Source: Catenulispora sp. MAP5-51 (GTDB lineage Bacteria > Actinomycetota > Actinomycetes > Streptomycetales > Catenulisporaceae). Taken from it: 64,000 nucleotides of DNA. Shown piece after piece: positions 8,173-16,237 of this stretch (the stretch's first letter is position 1; each line of letters opens with the position of its first letter). Both the position numbers and the translations under genes were made by a program. The DNA is taken from assembly GCF_041261205.1 (NCBI RefSeq), contig NZ_JBGCCH010000008.1:1-64000 (forward strand), in the 5' to 3' direction. The notes under the pieces are model-generated. The model ran no database searches and was not told where the DNA came from. It was given only the letters and a program-made list of their open reading frames with translations.

Positions 8173-8792
8173 AGCGGGTCTTCCCCCCTTGCGTGTTGGT
8201 GCCACCCACTGCCGCGTTCCCGCCAACGCGGTGACAGCGCTCTTTTGCGTGTCGAGTGGAATGGACTTGTTCAAGCCCATCATATTCACGGAAAGGGCAC
8301 TCCGACAGCGGGTCTGCGCTGTAGATCTGTGTACGTAGATTTACGGATGTTGAGTTCAGCCGATTGAGGCTATACGCGCAGGCACGCCGAAGCCGCCGTT
8401 ACCGGCGGGTAGCCGGCAGCGGCGCAGCGCGAAACAGTGCTCTGAGGTGCACTCGGACCGTTTCCGGGCTCCAGTGCGGGGGGTGCGGAGTCCGGCGAAG
8501 GGGGGGTGTTCGGTTGTCTGCAGGCCTAAGACTGAGCGCTCCACCCGCGCTGCCGGATCACCTGGGGGGAGAGGGAGACAGGGCGCGGGTGGAGCGGTTT
8601 CGTACTCGGCGACACCGTGCGGGCTGGTGCGGTGGGTCGGCCGGTCCTGCATCACGAAGGCTACCGCTTGGACACGCTGAGTTGATGATCATGGCGTACT
8701 TCTTGAACCAGACTTTGCCGTTTCTTGGCACAACCCCTGGCGGACGTGTACCAATGCCCAGGCCCAGCCGCTGATCGCCTAATGTTCTCTGT
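8173..8792. other. 620-bp non-coding region with an inverted repeat
   Basis: No gene is supported. A perfect 14-bp inverted repeat, CGCTCCACCCGCGC (8537-8550) and GCGCGGGTGGAGCG (8583-8596), encloses a purine-rich 32-nt loop. The 8360-8690 stretch has several other short GC hairpins and may be a long structured leader or a small RNA upstream of the phosphatidyltransferase gene. It does not match any riboswitch consensus I know (no TPP, cobalamin or ydaO signature). Confidence 0.4.
8780..8785 (+). promoter_or_regulatory. -10 element for a leaderless CDP-alcohol phosphatidyltransferase mRNA
   Basis: TAATGT fits the actinobacterial TANNNT -10. Its 3' end is seven bases before the GTG at 8793, and there is no ribosome-binding site. 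This implies that transcription starts at or next to the start codon. No good -35 is visible. Confidence 0.5.
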
Positions 8793-9704
8793 GTGAATCC
8801 AGGCAGGGCGGGCGACTACGACGACGGGTACGGCTACGAGCGCGACCCGTACCAGGCCGGCTACGGTTCCCCGGACGACGACGCCACGGTCAACGTCCAC
8901 GACTACCAGGGCGAGTACGGCGACGGCTCCTACGACGACGGCGGCGGCTCCTACGACGACGGCGGCTACCGGGACGGCGGGTACCAGGACGACGGCTACG
9001 GCGACGACGGGTATGACGACGGCGGCCACGGCGATCACGGCGATCACGGAGACCACGGCGGCGCCGCCTACGACGGGTACGACGACGGCGACGGCGAGGA
9101 CGACCTCCCGGTCTCCAACCGCGTCTTCACCATCCCGAACCTGATCAGCCTGGCCCGGCTGGCCGGCGTCCCGCTGTTCCTGGGCCTGATCCTGTCGCCG
9201 TACTACGGCGGTCCGAAGTACGACGTCTGGGCGCTGGTCATCCTGGCGCTGTCCGGGTTCTCCGACTGGCTCGACGGCAAGCTGGCCCGGCGCTGGAACC
9301 AGATGACCAAGTTCGGCGCCATGATCGACCCGCTGGCCGACCGGCTGTACATCCTGGCCACCCTGGTCGGGCTGACCATACGGGGGATCATCCCGATCTG
9401 GCTGCCGATCCTGCTGGTCGGGCGGGACGTGGCGATGCTGGTGCTGATCTCGCCGAAGCTGCGCAAGGCCGGCTACGGCGTGGCGCTGCCGGTGCACTTC
9501 CTGGGCAAGGCCGCGACCTTCAACCTGCTGTATGCCTTCCCGTTGCTGCTGCTGGGGCAGATCAGCGAGAAGCCCAACCACCTGACGGACATCGCCAACA
9601 TCTTCGGGTGGGCGTTCGTCGGGTGGGGGACCGCGCTGTACCTGTTGGCCGGCGGCATGTACTTCGTGCAGGCCCGGCAGCTCACGCGCGGCACCGGGCG
9701 CTGA
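8793..9704 (+). CDS. CDP-alcohol phosphatidyltransferase (PgsA2-like) with D/G/Y-rich N-terminus
   Basis: This 303-residue membrane enzyme transfers a phosphatidyl group from CDP-diacylglycerol to an alcohol. The catalytic CDP-AP signature D-W-L-D-G-K-L-A-R-R...F-G-A-M-I-D-P-L-A-D-R lies at about residues 162-190, followed by four to five more hydrophobic helices. The first ~105 residues are a low-complexity tail of Asp, Gly, Tyr and His (repeats such as GDHGDHGDHG), likely cytoplasmic and disordered. It heads the block DUF881 / small basic protein / DUF881 / gcvH / FHA / MerR / nuclease / MerR, matching the position of pgsA2 (Rv1822). The lipid product is not determinable. Confidence 0.88.
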   Translation: MNPGRAGDYDDGYGYERDPYQAGYGSPDDDATVNVHDYQGEYGDGSYDDGGGSYDDGGYRDGGYQDDGYGDDGYDDGGHGDHGDHGDHGGAAYDGYDDGDGEDDLPVSNRVFTIPNLISLARLAGVPLFLGLILSPYYGGPKYDVWALVILALSGFSDWLDGKLARRWNQMTKFGAMIDPLADRLYILATLVGLTIRGIIPIWLPILLVGRDVAMLVLISPKLRKAGYGVALPVHFLGKAATFNLLYAFPLLLLGQISEKPNHLTDIANIFGWAFVGWGTALYLLAGGMYFVQARQLTRGTGR

Positions 9705-9735
9705 CGGCGCACGCCGCTGGCCGGGACGTGTCAAG

Positions 9736-10614
9736 ATGGCGTCCATGCCCACGCCGCCCGACGTCCGGAGCGCCCCGCGCCGTGACGCCTCGATGTCGTT
9801 GCTCACCAACCTGCTCAACGACACGTTGGACCCCGGGTACGCCGAGACCGCGGCGCGGCGCAAGGCCCTCGGCGAGGCCGATGCCGGCACCAGTCACTGG
9901 ACCAGGCGCATGTCGCCGACCGTGCTGCTCGGCGTGGCGGCGGTCGGGTTGGTGCTCGTGATCGCGGCGATCCAGACCCACCGCGAGGCCCCGACCGTGG
10001 AGCGGGAGCGGCAGCAGCTGATCTCGCGGGTGCAGGAGGGCGAGCGCAAGAACTCGGCCGACGAGTCCATGATCTCCACGCTGCGCGGGCAGCTGCAGGC
10101 CGCGCAGGCCGAGGCGCTGGGACCGGAGCAGGGCAAGGCGTTCACCGAGATGGCGGTGGCCACCGGCGCCTCGCCGGTGACCGGGCCCGGGCTGGAGGTC
10201 GTGCTCAACGACGCCGCCGGGGCCGACTCCACCGCCAGCAGCGACCCGCGCCAGACCGGCAACAGCGCGAGCCGGGTGCTGGACGTGGACCTGCAGCACG
10301 CGGCGAACGGGCTGTGGGCGGCCGGCGCGGAGGCGATCGCGATCAACGGCCAGCGGCTCACCGCGCTGTCGGCGATCCGCACCGCGGGCTCGGCGATCAT
10401 GGTGGACTTCCGCCCGCTGTCCCCGCCGTACACGATCCAGGCGATCGGCGACCCCAAGTCGATGGCGGCCAAGTTCGCCGACGGGGCCGACGGCCGCTAC
10501 CTGTTCGCGCTGAAGTCGCAGTACGGCATCGGCTTCACCACGAACACCAAGGACAAGCTGAACCTGCCGGCGGCCACGCAGCTGACGCTCAGCGACGCGG
10601 TGCCGGTGCCTTGA
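9736..10614 (+). CDS. DUF881 membrane protein (first of two)
   Basis: This 292-residue protein has one transmembrane helix (about residues 61-80, V-L-L-G-V-A-A-V-G-L-V-L-V-I-A). An extracytoplasmic coiled-coil stretch (Q-Q-L-I-S-R-V-Q-E-G) and the DUF881 domain follow. The domain is recognisable by V-T-G-P-G-L-E-V-V-L-N-D-A, D-L-Q-H-A-A-N-G-L-W-A-A-G-A-E-A-I-A-I-N and P-P-Y-T-I-Q-A-I-G-D-P. It corresponds in position to Rv1823. The family is membrane anchored and conserved in Gram-positives, with a suspected role at the cell envelope or division site. An alternative start at 9745 is possible. Confidence 0.85.
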   Translation: MASMPTPPDVRSAPRRDASMSLLTNLLNDTLDPGYAETAARRKALGEADAGTSHWTRRMSPTVLLGVAAVGLVLVIAAIQTHREAPTVERERQQLISRVQEGERKNSADESMISTLRGQLQAAQAEALGPEQGKAFTEMAVATGASPVTGPGLEVVLNDAAGADSTASSDPRQTGNSASRVLDVDLQHAANGLWAAGAEAIAINGQRLTALSAIRTAGSAIMVDFRPLSPPYTIQAIGDPKSMAAKFADGADGRYLFALKSQYGIGFTTNTKDKLNLPAATQLTLSDAVPVP

Positions 10615-10812
10615 GCCCCACCGAGGGTTCGGTACGGTGGCCCCAGCAGTTTTCGCCGAACCGGGACGCCGTGGCGGATCAGGCCGCGAGGCCCTCGGCG
10701 CCCGAGACGACCATCCCTGGCCCGGGCCGGGATCGACTGTGACTGAGACCGAGATGACCGAGATGGCCGGGACGACCGGGATGACGATGGCCGAGATGAT
10801 TTGGAGGGCGCC
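10615..10812 (+). other. short spacer with GACCGAGATG-type repeats
   Basis: This 198-bp spacer inside the block has a run of degenerate 9-10-bp units (GACCGAGATG, GACCGGGATG) from about 10744 to 10797, ending at the ribosome-binding site GGAGGG (10803-10808). No gene is visible. Confidence 0.4.
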
Positions 10813-11145
10813 GTGATCGCGGCGATCGGATTGGTGATCGGCGTGATCGCGGGGGTGGTCTTCCACCCGACCGTGCCGGCGGGGCTGGCGCCCTACCTGC
10901 CGATCGCCGTGGTGGCGGCCCTGGACGCGGTGTTCGGCGGCCTGCGCGCCCTGCTGGACGGGATCTTCGACGACAAGGTCTTCGTGGTCTCCTTCGTCTC
11001 CAACGTCCTGGTGGCGGCGCTCATCGTGTACCTGGGCGACCAACTCGGCGTCGGCTCCCAGCTGACCACGGGCGTCGTGGTGGTGCTGGGCATCCGCATC
11101 TTCTCCAACGCCGCGGCCATCCGCCGCCACATCTTCCACGCCTGA
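10813..11145 (+). CDS. small basic family protein (Sbp, DUF1290)
   Basis: This 110-residue polytopic membrane protein has three to four hydrophobic helices and the highly conserved centre Y-L-P-I-A-V-V-A-A-L-D-A-V-F-G-G-L-R-A. V-V-S-F-V-S-N-V-L-V-A-A-L-I-V-Y-L-G-D-Q-L-G-V-G follows. This is nearly the family consensus seen in Rv1824. I choose GTG 10813 because GGAGGG precedes it and the product then begins MIAAIGLVIGV as in relatives. TTG 10801 would lie within the ribosome-binding site. It always sits between two DUF881 genes, suggesting the three form a membrane complex. Confidence 0.9.
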   Translation: MIAAIGLVIGVIAGVVFHPTVPAGLAPYLPIAVVAALDAVFGGLRALLDGIFDDKVFVVSFVSNVLVAALIVYLGDQLGVGSQLTTGVVVVLGIRIFSNAAAIRRHIFHA

Positions 11146-11158
11146 GAAGGAGCGCTGG

Positions 11159-12991
11159 GTGCAGACGCGGCCGGGGAACGAGCCGGAGCGGGAGCCGGAA
11201 TCGGCGGACGGGGACCACGAGCGGGACCCGTTCACGCCGAAGGTGCGTCCCGAGACGGAGGACGCCGAGGGGCCGGAGGCCGAGTCGCCGGAGCCTGAGG
11301 CGCCGGAGGCTGAGGCTGAGGGCGAGCCTGGAGCCGAGGCGGCGGCTGAGGAGCCGGGCGCCGGGGAGCCGGGTGTCGAGGAGCCGGGTGTCGAGGCGGA
11401 TCTGGCCGAGACGATGGATCTGCGGAGCCTTGAGGCGGAGAAGCCCAAGGCCGAGCGGAAGAAGCATCGCGGCCAGATGTCCCCCGAGACGCTGAAGGCG
11501 CAGGAGTCGGCTGCCGAGGGCGGCGGCGAGGCCGGCCAATCGGGGTCTGGCGGCGAGAGCGAGTCCGCGGAGTCGGAAACGGCTGCTGAGAGCGAGTCCG
11601 CGGAGTCGGAAACGGCTGCTGAGAGCGGATCTGCTCGCGCTGACAAGCCTGCCGAGGGCGAGCCTGCTCGCGCCGATACGGCGGCCGAGGGTAAGTCGGC
11701 TCGGCCGGAGGAGCCTGCCGAGGCTGCCGCCGCTGGCGAGCCTGAGCCTCCCGCCGACGCCCCGGACCTGTCCGAGACCGTGAACCTCCGCGACCTGCTC
11801 CCCGAAGAGGCGGCCGCTGAGAAGCCAGACACTCAGAAGCCGGCCGCTGAGAAGTCGCCTGCTGACAAGCCGTCTGCTGAGAAGTCGGCCGCCGAAACCG
11901 CCGAAACCGTCAACCTCCGCGGCCTGCTCCCTGAGGACTCCGCCAAGGAATCCCCCAAAGAACCCCCCAAGGGCCCCGAAAGCGAGCCCCCGCTCCGCCG
12001 CCGCACGCCCGGCGAGCCGCCCCGCCGTCGTCCGGCGCCCGGGCCCGGCGGGCAGCCTCCGCGGCGTCCCGCGCCGGGGCAGGATCCGCGGCGTGCCGGG
12101 CATCCGCAGCCGAATGAGCCCGGTCCGCGGCGTCGGCCGGGTGCCGAGCCGCGTCCGGGGGTGGCGCCGGTCAGTCCGGCCGCTGCCGCTGTGGCGGCCT
12201 CGGCCGCGTCTGGTCCCGGTGCGTCCGGTGCGCCTGGCAAGCCCGCCAAGCCCGCCGCGGCGCCGTCGGTGTCGCTCGGGCGGCGGCGGTTGTTCGCCGC
12301 GCTGTGGCCGCCGCGGCTGTCGCGCAATCAGGCGGTGGTCGGTGTGCTGCTGGCGGCGCTGGGTGCGGCGTTGGCGATCCAGGTGCGGGCCACCAACACC
12401 TCCGACGAGATTCTGCGGGGTGCGCGGGCCGACGACTTGGTGAACATCCTCGATGAGGTGACCTCCCGGGGGCAGAGTCTGGATGCCGAGCTGCGGACTC
12501 TGGAGACGCAGAACGCGGCGATCCAGGACAGCGCGGACAAGGCGCAGGCGGCGTTGGCGCAGGCTCAGCAGAAGGCCAAGGACCTGCAGATCCTCGCCGG
12601 GACGGTGAAGGCCAAGGGGTCCGGGATCACCATGTCCATCACCGATCCGCAGGGGCAGCTCAAATCGGCGACGTTGCTCAACGCGCTGGAGGAGCTGCGG
12701 GCGGCCGGGGCCGAGGTGGTGCAGGTGGACGACGTGCGCGTGGTGGTCTCCTCGTCGTTCGTCGACACCCCCGACGGCGGGATCGCGCTGGACGGGCACG
12801 AGCTGGCCAAGCCCTACGTCTACAAGGTGATCGGCGACCCGAACACCCTCGGGCCGGCCATGCAGATCCCCGGTGGGGTGGTGGCGACCGTGAAGACCCA
12901 GCCCGGGGCCAACGCGACGATCACGCCCGGCCAGGTGCTCGTGGACGCCCTGGCGCCGGCGCCGAGTCCGGACTACGCCAAGGCCGGGTGA
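11159..12991 (+). CDS. DUF881 membrane protein with long acidic tail and repeated SETV motif
   Basis: This 610-residue protein is the positional homologue of Rv1825 but much longer. Residues 1 to about 385 are a Glu/Ala/Pro-rich, probably disordered cytoplasmic tail, then one membrane helix (A-V-V-G-V-L-L-A-A-L-G-A-A-L-A-I) and a C-terminal DUF881 domain (G-S-G-I-T-M-S-I-T-D-P, V-V-S-S-S-F-V-D-T, K-P-Y-V-Y-K-V-I-G-D-P). The tail holds three copies of a motif, DLAETMDLRSL (81-91), DLSETVNLRDLL (203-214) and ETAETVNLRGLL (246-257), and a perfect 33-bp DNA duplication (11555-11587 and 11588-11620). GTG 11159 has AAGGAG upstream. The motif resembles Thr-kinase/FHA sites and recurs in EccE. Confidence 0.85.
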   Translation: MQTRPGNEPEREPESADGDHERDPFTPKVRPETEDAEGPEAESPEPEAPEAEAEGEPGAEAAAEEPGAGEPGVEEPGVEADLAETMDLRSLEAEKPKAERKKHRGQMSPETLKAQESAAEGGGEAGQSGSGGESESAESETAAESESAESETAAESGSARADKPAEGEPARADTAAEGKSARPEEPAEAAAAGEPEPPADAPDLSETVNLRDLLPEEAAAEKPDTQKPAAEKSPADKPSAEKSAAETAETVNLRGLLPEDSAKESPKEPPKGPESEPPLRRRTPGEPPRRRPAPGPGGQPPRRPAPGQDPRRAGHPQPNEPGPRRRPGAEPRPGVAPVSPAAAAVAASAASGPGASGAPGKPAKPAAAPSVSLGRRRLFAALWPPRLSRNQAVVGVLLAALGAALAIQVRATNTSDEILRGARADDLVNILDEVTSRGQSLDAELRTLETQNAAIQDSADKAQAALAQAQQKAKDLQILAGTVKAKGSGITMSITDPQGQLKSATLLNALEELRAAGAEVVQVDDVRVVVSSSFVDTPDGGIALDGHELAKPYVYKVIGDPNTLGPAMQIPGGVVATVKTQPGANATITPGQVLVDALAPAPSPDYAKAG

Positions 12992-13119
12992 GCTCAAGCC
13001 ACCTCGGGGCCGGTGCGACGGGGGCTCGTCCATGGTCCAGAATATGACCGCGGGCCCAGCAGCCCGTGGCGGCCGCCGCGCCGTCGAAACCGTGTGAGGA
13101 AAGGGCGGCAAAGAAGCCG

Positions 13120-13500
13120 ATGACCCCCGAAGAGCTGAAGTACACCGCCGAGCACGAGTGGGTCCGCTCCGGCGACGCCGACAGCGTCCGCGTCGGGATC
13201 ACCGACTACGCCCAGGAGCAGTTGGGCGACATCGTCTTCGTGCAGCTGCCGGAGGTCGGCTCGAAGATCACCGCCGGCGAGCCGTGCGGCGAGCTGGAGT
13301 CCACCAAGAGCGTCAGCGACCTGTACGCCCCGCTGACCGGCACCGTCAAGGCCGTGAACGCCGAGCTGGACTCCTCGCCGGAGCTGGTGAACTCCGACCC
13401 CTACGGCGAGGGCTGGATCTTCGACGTCGAGCCCGACGACGCCTCCGAGGTCGAGGCCCTGCTGGACGCCAAGGGCTACGAGGCTTCCATCGCGGAGTAG
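13120..13500 (+). CDS. gcvH: glycine cleavage system H protein
   Basis: This 126-residue lipoyl carrier shuttles the aminomethyl group between the P, T and L proteins of the glycine cleavage system. It starts MTPEELKYTAEHEWV and has the lipoylation site E-L-E-S-T-K-S-V-S-D-L (Lys about residue 64). G-E-G-W-I-F-D-V-E and the small C-terminal helix are typical. ATG 13120 is chosen over an upstream in-frame start at 13066, whose 18 extra residues have no counterpart. No gcvT or gcvP is nearby; the gene's place here is the conserved actinobacterial context (Rv1826). A strong terminator follows. Confidence 0.96.
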   Translation: MTPEELKYTAEHEWVRSGDADSVRVGITDYAQEQLGDIVFVQLPEVGSKITAGEPCGELESTKSVSDLYAPLTGTVKAVNAELDSSPELVNSDPYGEGWIFDVEPDDASEVEALLDAKGYEASIAE

Positions 13501-13509
13501 ATCCGCGTC

Positions 13510-13556
13510 GGCGGAGGTTCGGGACCGGTGCGAACGGGTCCCGGACCTCCGCCTTT
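13510..13556 (+). terminator. rho-independent terminator after gcvH
   Basis: GGCGGAGGTTCGGGACC (13510-13526) pairs with GGTCCCGGACCTCCGCC (13537-13553) over 17 positions with a single G-U, followed by TTT. It ends the pgsA2-like to gcvH transcript. Confidence 0.85.
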
Positions 13557-13672
13557 CACTCTCCGGCGGTGCTCAGGTTCGTCTTAGCTGATTCGAGGCC
13601 TGAGACGTCGTAATCTGGGCATCAGGTAGGGATGTCAGTCAACTAAAGAGGCGGCATCTCGGCGCGTTCCGG

Positions 13673-13702
13673 TTGACCTCGACGAGAGCCGCCCCATAAG
13701 TT
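13673..13702 (+). promoter_or_regulatory. promoter for the FHA gene
   Basis: TTGACC (13673-13678) and TAAGTT (13697-13702) with an 18-bp spacer form a good housekeeping-type promoter. It starts transcription about 50 bases before the ATG at 13762, just after the gcvH terminator. Confidence 0.6.
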
Positions 13703-13761
13703 GCGACCAACGCAGGCGGTGAGCCACTACCGCCACAGGAATACTCCGGGAGGCCCACGAC

Positions 13762-14307
13762 ATGCCGTTCTGCACCAGGTGCGGGAACGCCAACCAAGCG
13801 GGGAGCCGCTTCTGCTCGCACTGCGGCACCGCCTTGGCCGAGTCCCCGCTTCCGGGTGACCCCTTGGTGCCCGAGGGTGCTGCGGAGCGGACCTCGACGA
13901 TGTCCCTGGTCGGCGTCGAGACGGCCGCCGAGGCGGAGGTCGGCGGCGCGGAGGACACCGAGCGGATGGGCGGGCTGGGCCCGGCCGACCGGGAGGCGCT
14001 GGCCGCGCTTCCGGCCGGTTCGGCGCTGCTGGTCGTGCGCCGCGGGCCGAACGCCGGCAGCCGGTTCCTGCTGGACGCCGACGTCACCACGGTCGGCCGC
14101 AGCCCGGACAGCGACATCTTCCTGGACGACGTCACCGTCTCCCGCCGCCACGCCGAGTTCGTGCGCAGCGCACAGGGTTTCCTGGTGCGCGACGTCGGCA
14201 GCCTCAACGGCACCTACGTCGATCGCAACCTGATCCAGGAGGCGCTGTTGCGCGACGGCGACGAGGTGCAGGTCGGCAAGTACCGCCTGGTGTTCCACGC
14301 GGGCTGA
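13762..14307 (+). CDS. garA: zinc-ribbon plus FHA-domain protein (GarA-like)
   Basis: This 181-residue protein has an N-terminal zinc ribbon (C4, C7, C18, C21), a Thr/Ser-containing linker (E-R-T-S-T-M-S-L, residues 42-49) and an FHA domain (about 85-181). FHA hallmarks are G-R-S (112-114), S-R-R-H (127-130) and G-S-L-N-G-T-Y. The domain is very close to mycobacterial GarA (Rv1827), which binds phosphothreonine and controls 2-oxoglutarate metabolism. The zinc ribbon replaces GarA's short N-terminus. The linker may be the kinase-phosphorylated segment that turns the FHA on itself (inference). GGGAGG lies eight bases before ATG. Confidence 0.88.
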   Translation: MPFCTRCGNANQAGSRFCSHCGTALAESPLPGDPLVPEGAAERTSTMSLVGVETAAEAEVGGAEDTERMGGLGPADREALAALPAGSALLVVRRGPNAGSRFLLDADVTTVGRSPDSDIFLDDVTVSRRHAEFVRSAQGFLVRDVGSLNGTYVDRNLIQEALLRDGDEVQVGKYRLVFHAG

Positions 14308-14389
14308 CCCGGCGCCGGCCGCGCCCCGCGGCCTGGCGGCGGGCCGGCGTCCAGTGAGGGGGGCCCGGCAGGAGAGGCAGGAGAGCGGC

Positions 14390-15583
14390 GTGTCCGGCGA
14401 GGCGCTCACCATCGGCGAAGTCATCGGCCGGCTGGCCGCCGACTTCCCGGACTTGACCGTGTCCAAGATCCGCTACCTGGAGAGCGGCGGGCTGATCAGC
14501 CCGGGGCGGACCCCGGCGGGCTACCGGCGCTTCACCGAGGAGGACGTGGAGAAGCTGCGCTGGGTGCTGGCCGCCCAGCGCGACCAGTACCTGCCGCTGA
14601 AGGTGATCCGGCAGCACCTGGCGGCCGACGGGCCCCGGGTGACGGTCGGCGACGCCGACGCGATAGTGGCCGCGCTGACCTCCGGGGCCGACCCGGCCGC
14701 CGCGGCGGACCCGGACTTCGAGGCCCTTTCGGGCCGGCCCGACCCGGCGCTGCCTCCCCCCTCCGCCCTGACCCCGCCGCTGCCGCCGCTCCCGCAGCCG
14801 ATGAACCGGGCCGCCACCGTCGCCGATCCGGCGTTCTACGGGGCCGCCCGGTCCGACGTCGGCGAGCTCCACCTGAGCCGCGACGGCCTGGCCCGCACCG
14901 CGGGTGTGTCCGGGTCCTTCGTCGCCGACCTGATCGCCTACGGCCTGCTGCCGAACGCCGAGGACTTTGGCGGCGACGCGGTGCTCATCGCGCGCGCGGC
15001 CTCGGCGCTGACCGAATACGGGCTCGAACCCCGGCATCTGCGCCCGCTGCTGACCGGCGCGCGCAACACCGCGGGACTGCTCGGCACCCTGCTGCCGACC
15101 CGGCGCCACGACGGCGTCACCGGCTCCGGGCGCCAGGCGGCGGCCTCCCGGGCGGCCTCGCGCACCGCGGAGGCCTCAGCGGCGGCTGTGAAGCTCTACG
15201 CGGCGCTGCTGCGGGCCGAGCTGGCCGGCGGCGCGGCTTCGGCGGCACCGGCCCCGCAGGGCCCGCACAGCGGCGAAGCCCGGGCCGCGGCTGAGATCGC
15301 CGCCCCGGTATCGGCCGGGATCCGCGTCACGAGCGCGACTGCGATCGCCACGGGTCCGAACACGGTTTCGGCCGCGGCACTGGTGCCGGAGCAGGCTCTG
15401 CCGCCTAGAACGCCCGCGGCGCCCGCCATGCCCGCCGCGGCTCCACCAGCCGCCGCGGCCCCCATGACCACCGCGATCGGCACCCCGCCGCCCGCGGCCC
15501 AGACCTCATCGGCCCCATCCGCACCGGCATCGCGGGCATCTTCCCCGAACCCCGGCATGCCCGGCGGGCCCGCGGCGCGATAG
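14390..15583 (+). CDS. MerR-family regulator (Rv1828-like) with long Ala/Pro tail
   Basis: This 397-residue regulator has an N-terminal MerR winged helix: L-T-I-G-E-V-I-G-R-L, V-S-K-I-R-Y-L-E-S-G-G-L-I, P-A-G-Y-R-R-F. A second conserved helical domain follows (D-G-L-A-R-T-A-G-V-S-G-S-F-V-A-D-L-I-A-Y-G-L-L), and then about 130 residues of Ala/Pro-rich tail that is probably disordered. GTG 14390 is preceded by GGAGAG (14379-14384); the in-frame GTG at 14354 lacks a site and adds 12 residues. The position after the FHA gene matches Rv1828. The tail is longer than in mycobacterial homologues. Confidence 0.85.
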   Translation: MSGEALTIGEVIGRLAADFPDLTVSKIRYLESGGLISPGRTPAGYRRFTEEDVEKLRWVLAAQRDQYLPLKVIRQHLAADGPRVTVGDADAIVAALTSGADPAAAADPDFEALSGRPDPALPPPSALTPPLPPLPQPMNRAATVADPAFYGAARSDVGELHLSRDGLARTAGVSGSFVADLIAYGLLPNAEDFGGDAVLIARAASALTEYGLEPRHLRPLLTGARNTAGLLGTLLPTRRHDGVTGSGRQAAASRAASRTAEASAAAVKLYAALLRAELAGGAASAAPAPQGPHSGEARAAAEIAAPVSAGIRVTSATAIATGPNTVSAAALVPEQALPPRTPAAPAMPAAAPPAAAAPMTTAIGTPPPAAQTSSAPSAPASRASSPNPGMPGGPAAR

Positions 15584-15593
15584 GGTGGACACC

Positions 15594-16064
15594 GTGAACG
15601 AACTCGACGTCGTCGGCGTCCGCGTCGAGATGCCGTCCAACCAGACGATCGTCCTGCTGCGCGAGGTGAGCGGCGAGCGGTATCTGCCGATCTGGATCGG
15701 GGCCAACGAGGCCTCGGCCATCGCGCTGGCCCAGCAGGGCGTCACCCCGCCGCGCCCGCTGACCCACGACCTGTTCCGGGACGTGCTGGCCGCCTTCGGC
15801 AGGCAGCTGCTGGAGGTCCGCATCACGGCGATGCGCGACATGGTCTTCTACGCCGAACTGGTTTTCGACGGCGGCCTTCAGGTGAGCGCGCGCCCCTCGG
15901 ACGCGATCGCGCTCGCGCTGCGCACCGGCGCGACCATCTACGGGGCCGAGGAAGTGCTCGCCGAGAGCAGCATCCTGATTCCGGACGAGCAGGAGGACGA
16001 GGTCGAAGTGGAGCGCTTCCGCGAGTTCCTCGACCAGGTCTCGCCGGAGGACTTCGGCGCCTGA
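15594..16064 (+). CDS. bifunctional nuclease family protein (DUF151)
   Basis: This 156-residue protein carries the DUF151/BFN signatures: L-L-R-E-V-S-G-E-R-Y-L-P-I-W-I-G, E-A-S-A-I-A-L-A-Q-Q-G-V, P-R-P-L-T-H-D-L and S-A-R-P-S-D-A-I-A-L-A-L-R. Members have nuclease activity or fold in plants and bacteria. Its actinobacterial copy (Rv1829) always lies between two MerR genes. GTG 15594 is chosen because AGGGTGG lies five bases upstream; the start at 15585 would fall inside that site. A Glu/Asp-rich C-terminal tail (E-Q-E-D-E-V-E-V-E) is present. Confidence 0.88.
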   Translation: MNELDVVGVRVEMPSNQTIVLLREVSGERYLPIWIGANEASAIALAQQGVTPPRPLTHDLFRDVLAAFGRQLLEVRITAMRDMVFYAELVFDGGLQVSARPSDAIALALRTGATIYGAEEVLAESSILIPDEQEDEVEVERFREFLDQVSPEDFGA

Positions 16065-16185
16065 GCACGGCCGGGCCGCCGTGCGGTGGCCGGCCGATCC
16101 GGTACGGCACGCCGCCGCGCGGGTGCCGTGAAGGTCGGATAGTCCGATTCACGAAGACACGCCCGATGCCTCCCGGGCGATGTCG

Positions 16186-16215
16186 TTGACCGGTGCCCCG
16201 TGCCGCGCATACGGT
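16186..16215 (+). promoter_or_regulatory. promoter upstream of the second MerR gene
   Basis: TTGACC (16186-16191), an 18-bp spacer and TACGGT (16210-16215) form a plausible sigma-A/HrdB-type promoter. Transcription would begin near 16222, giving a leader of about 210 nt that contains a small open frame. Confidence 0.55.
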
Positions 16216-16237
16216 CGAAGACAGCTAGAGGCAGGAC

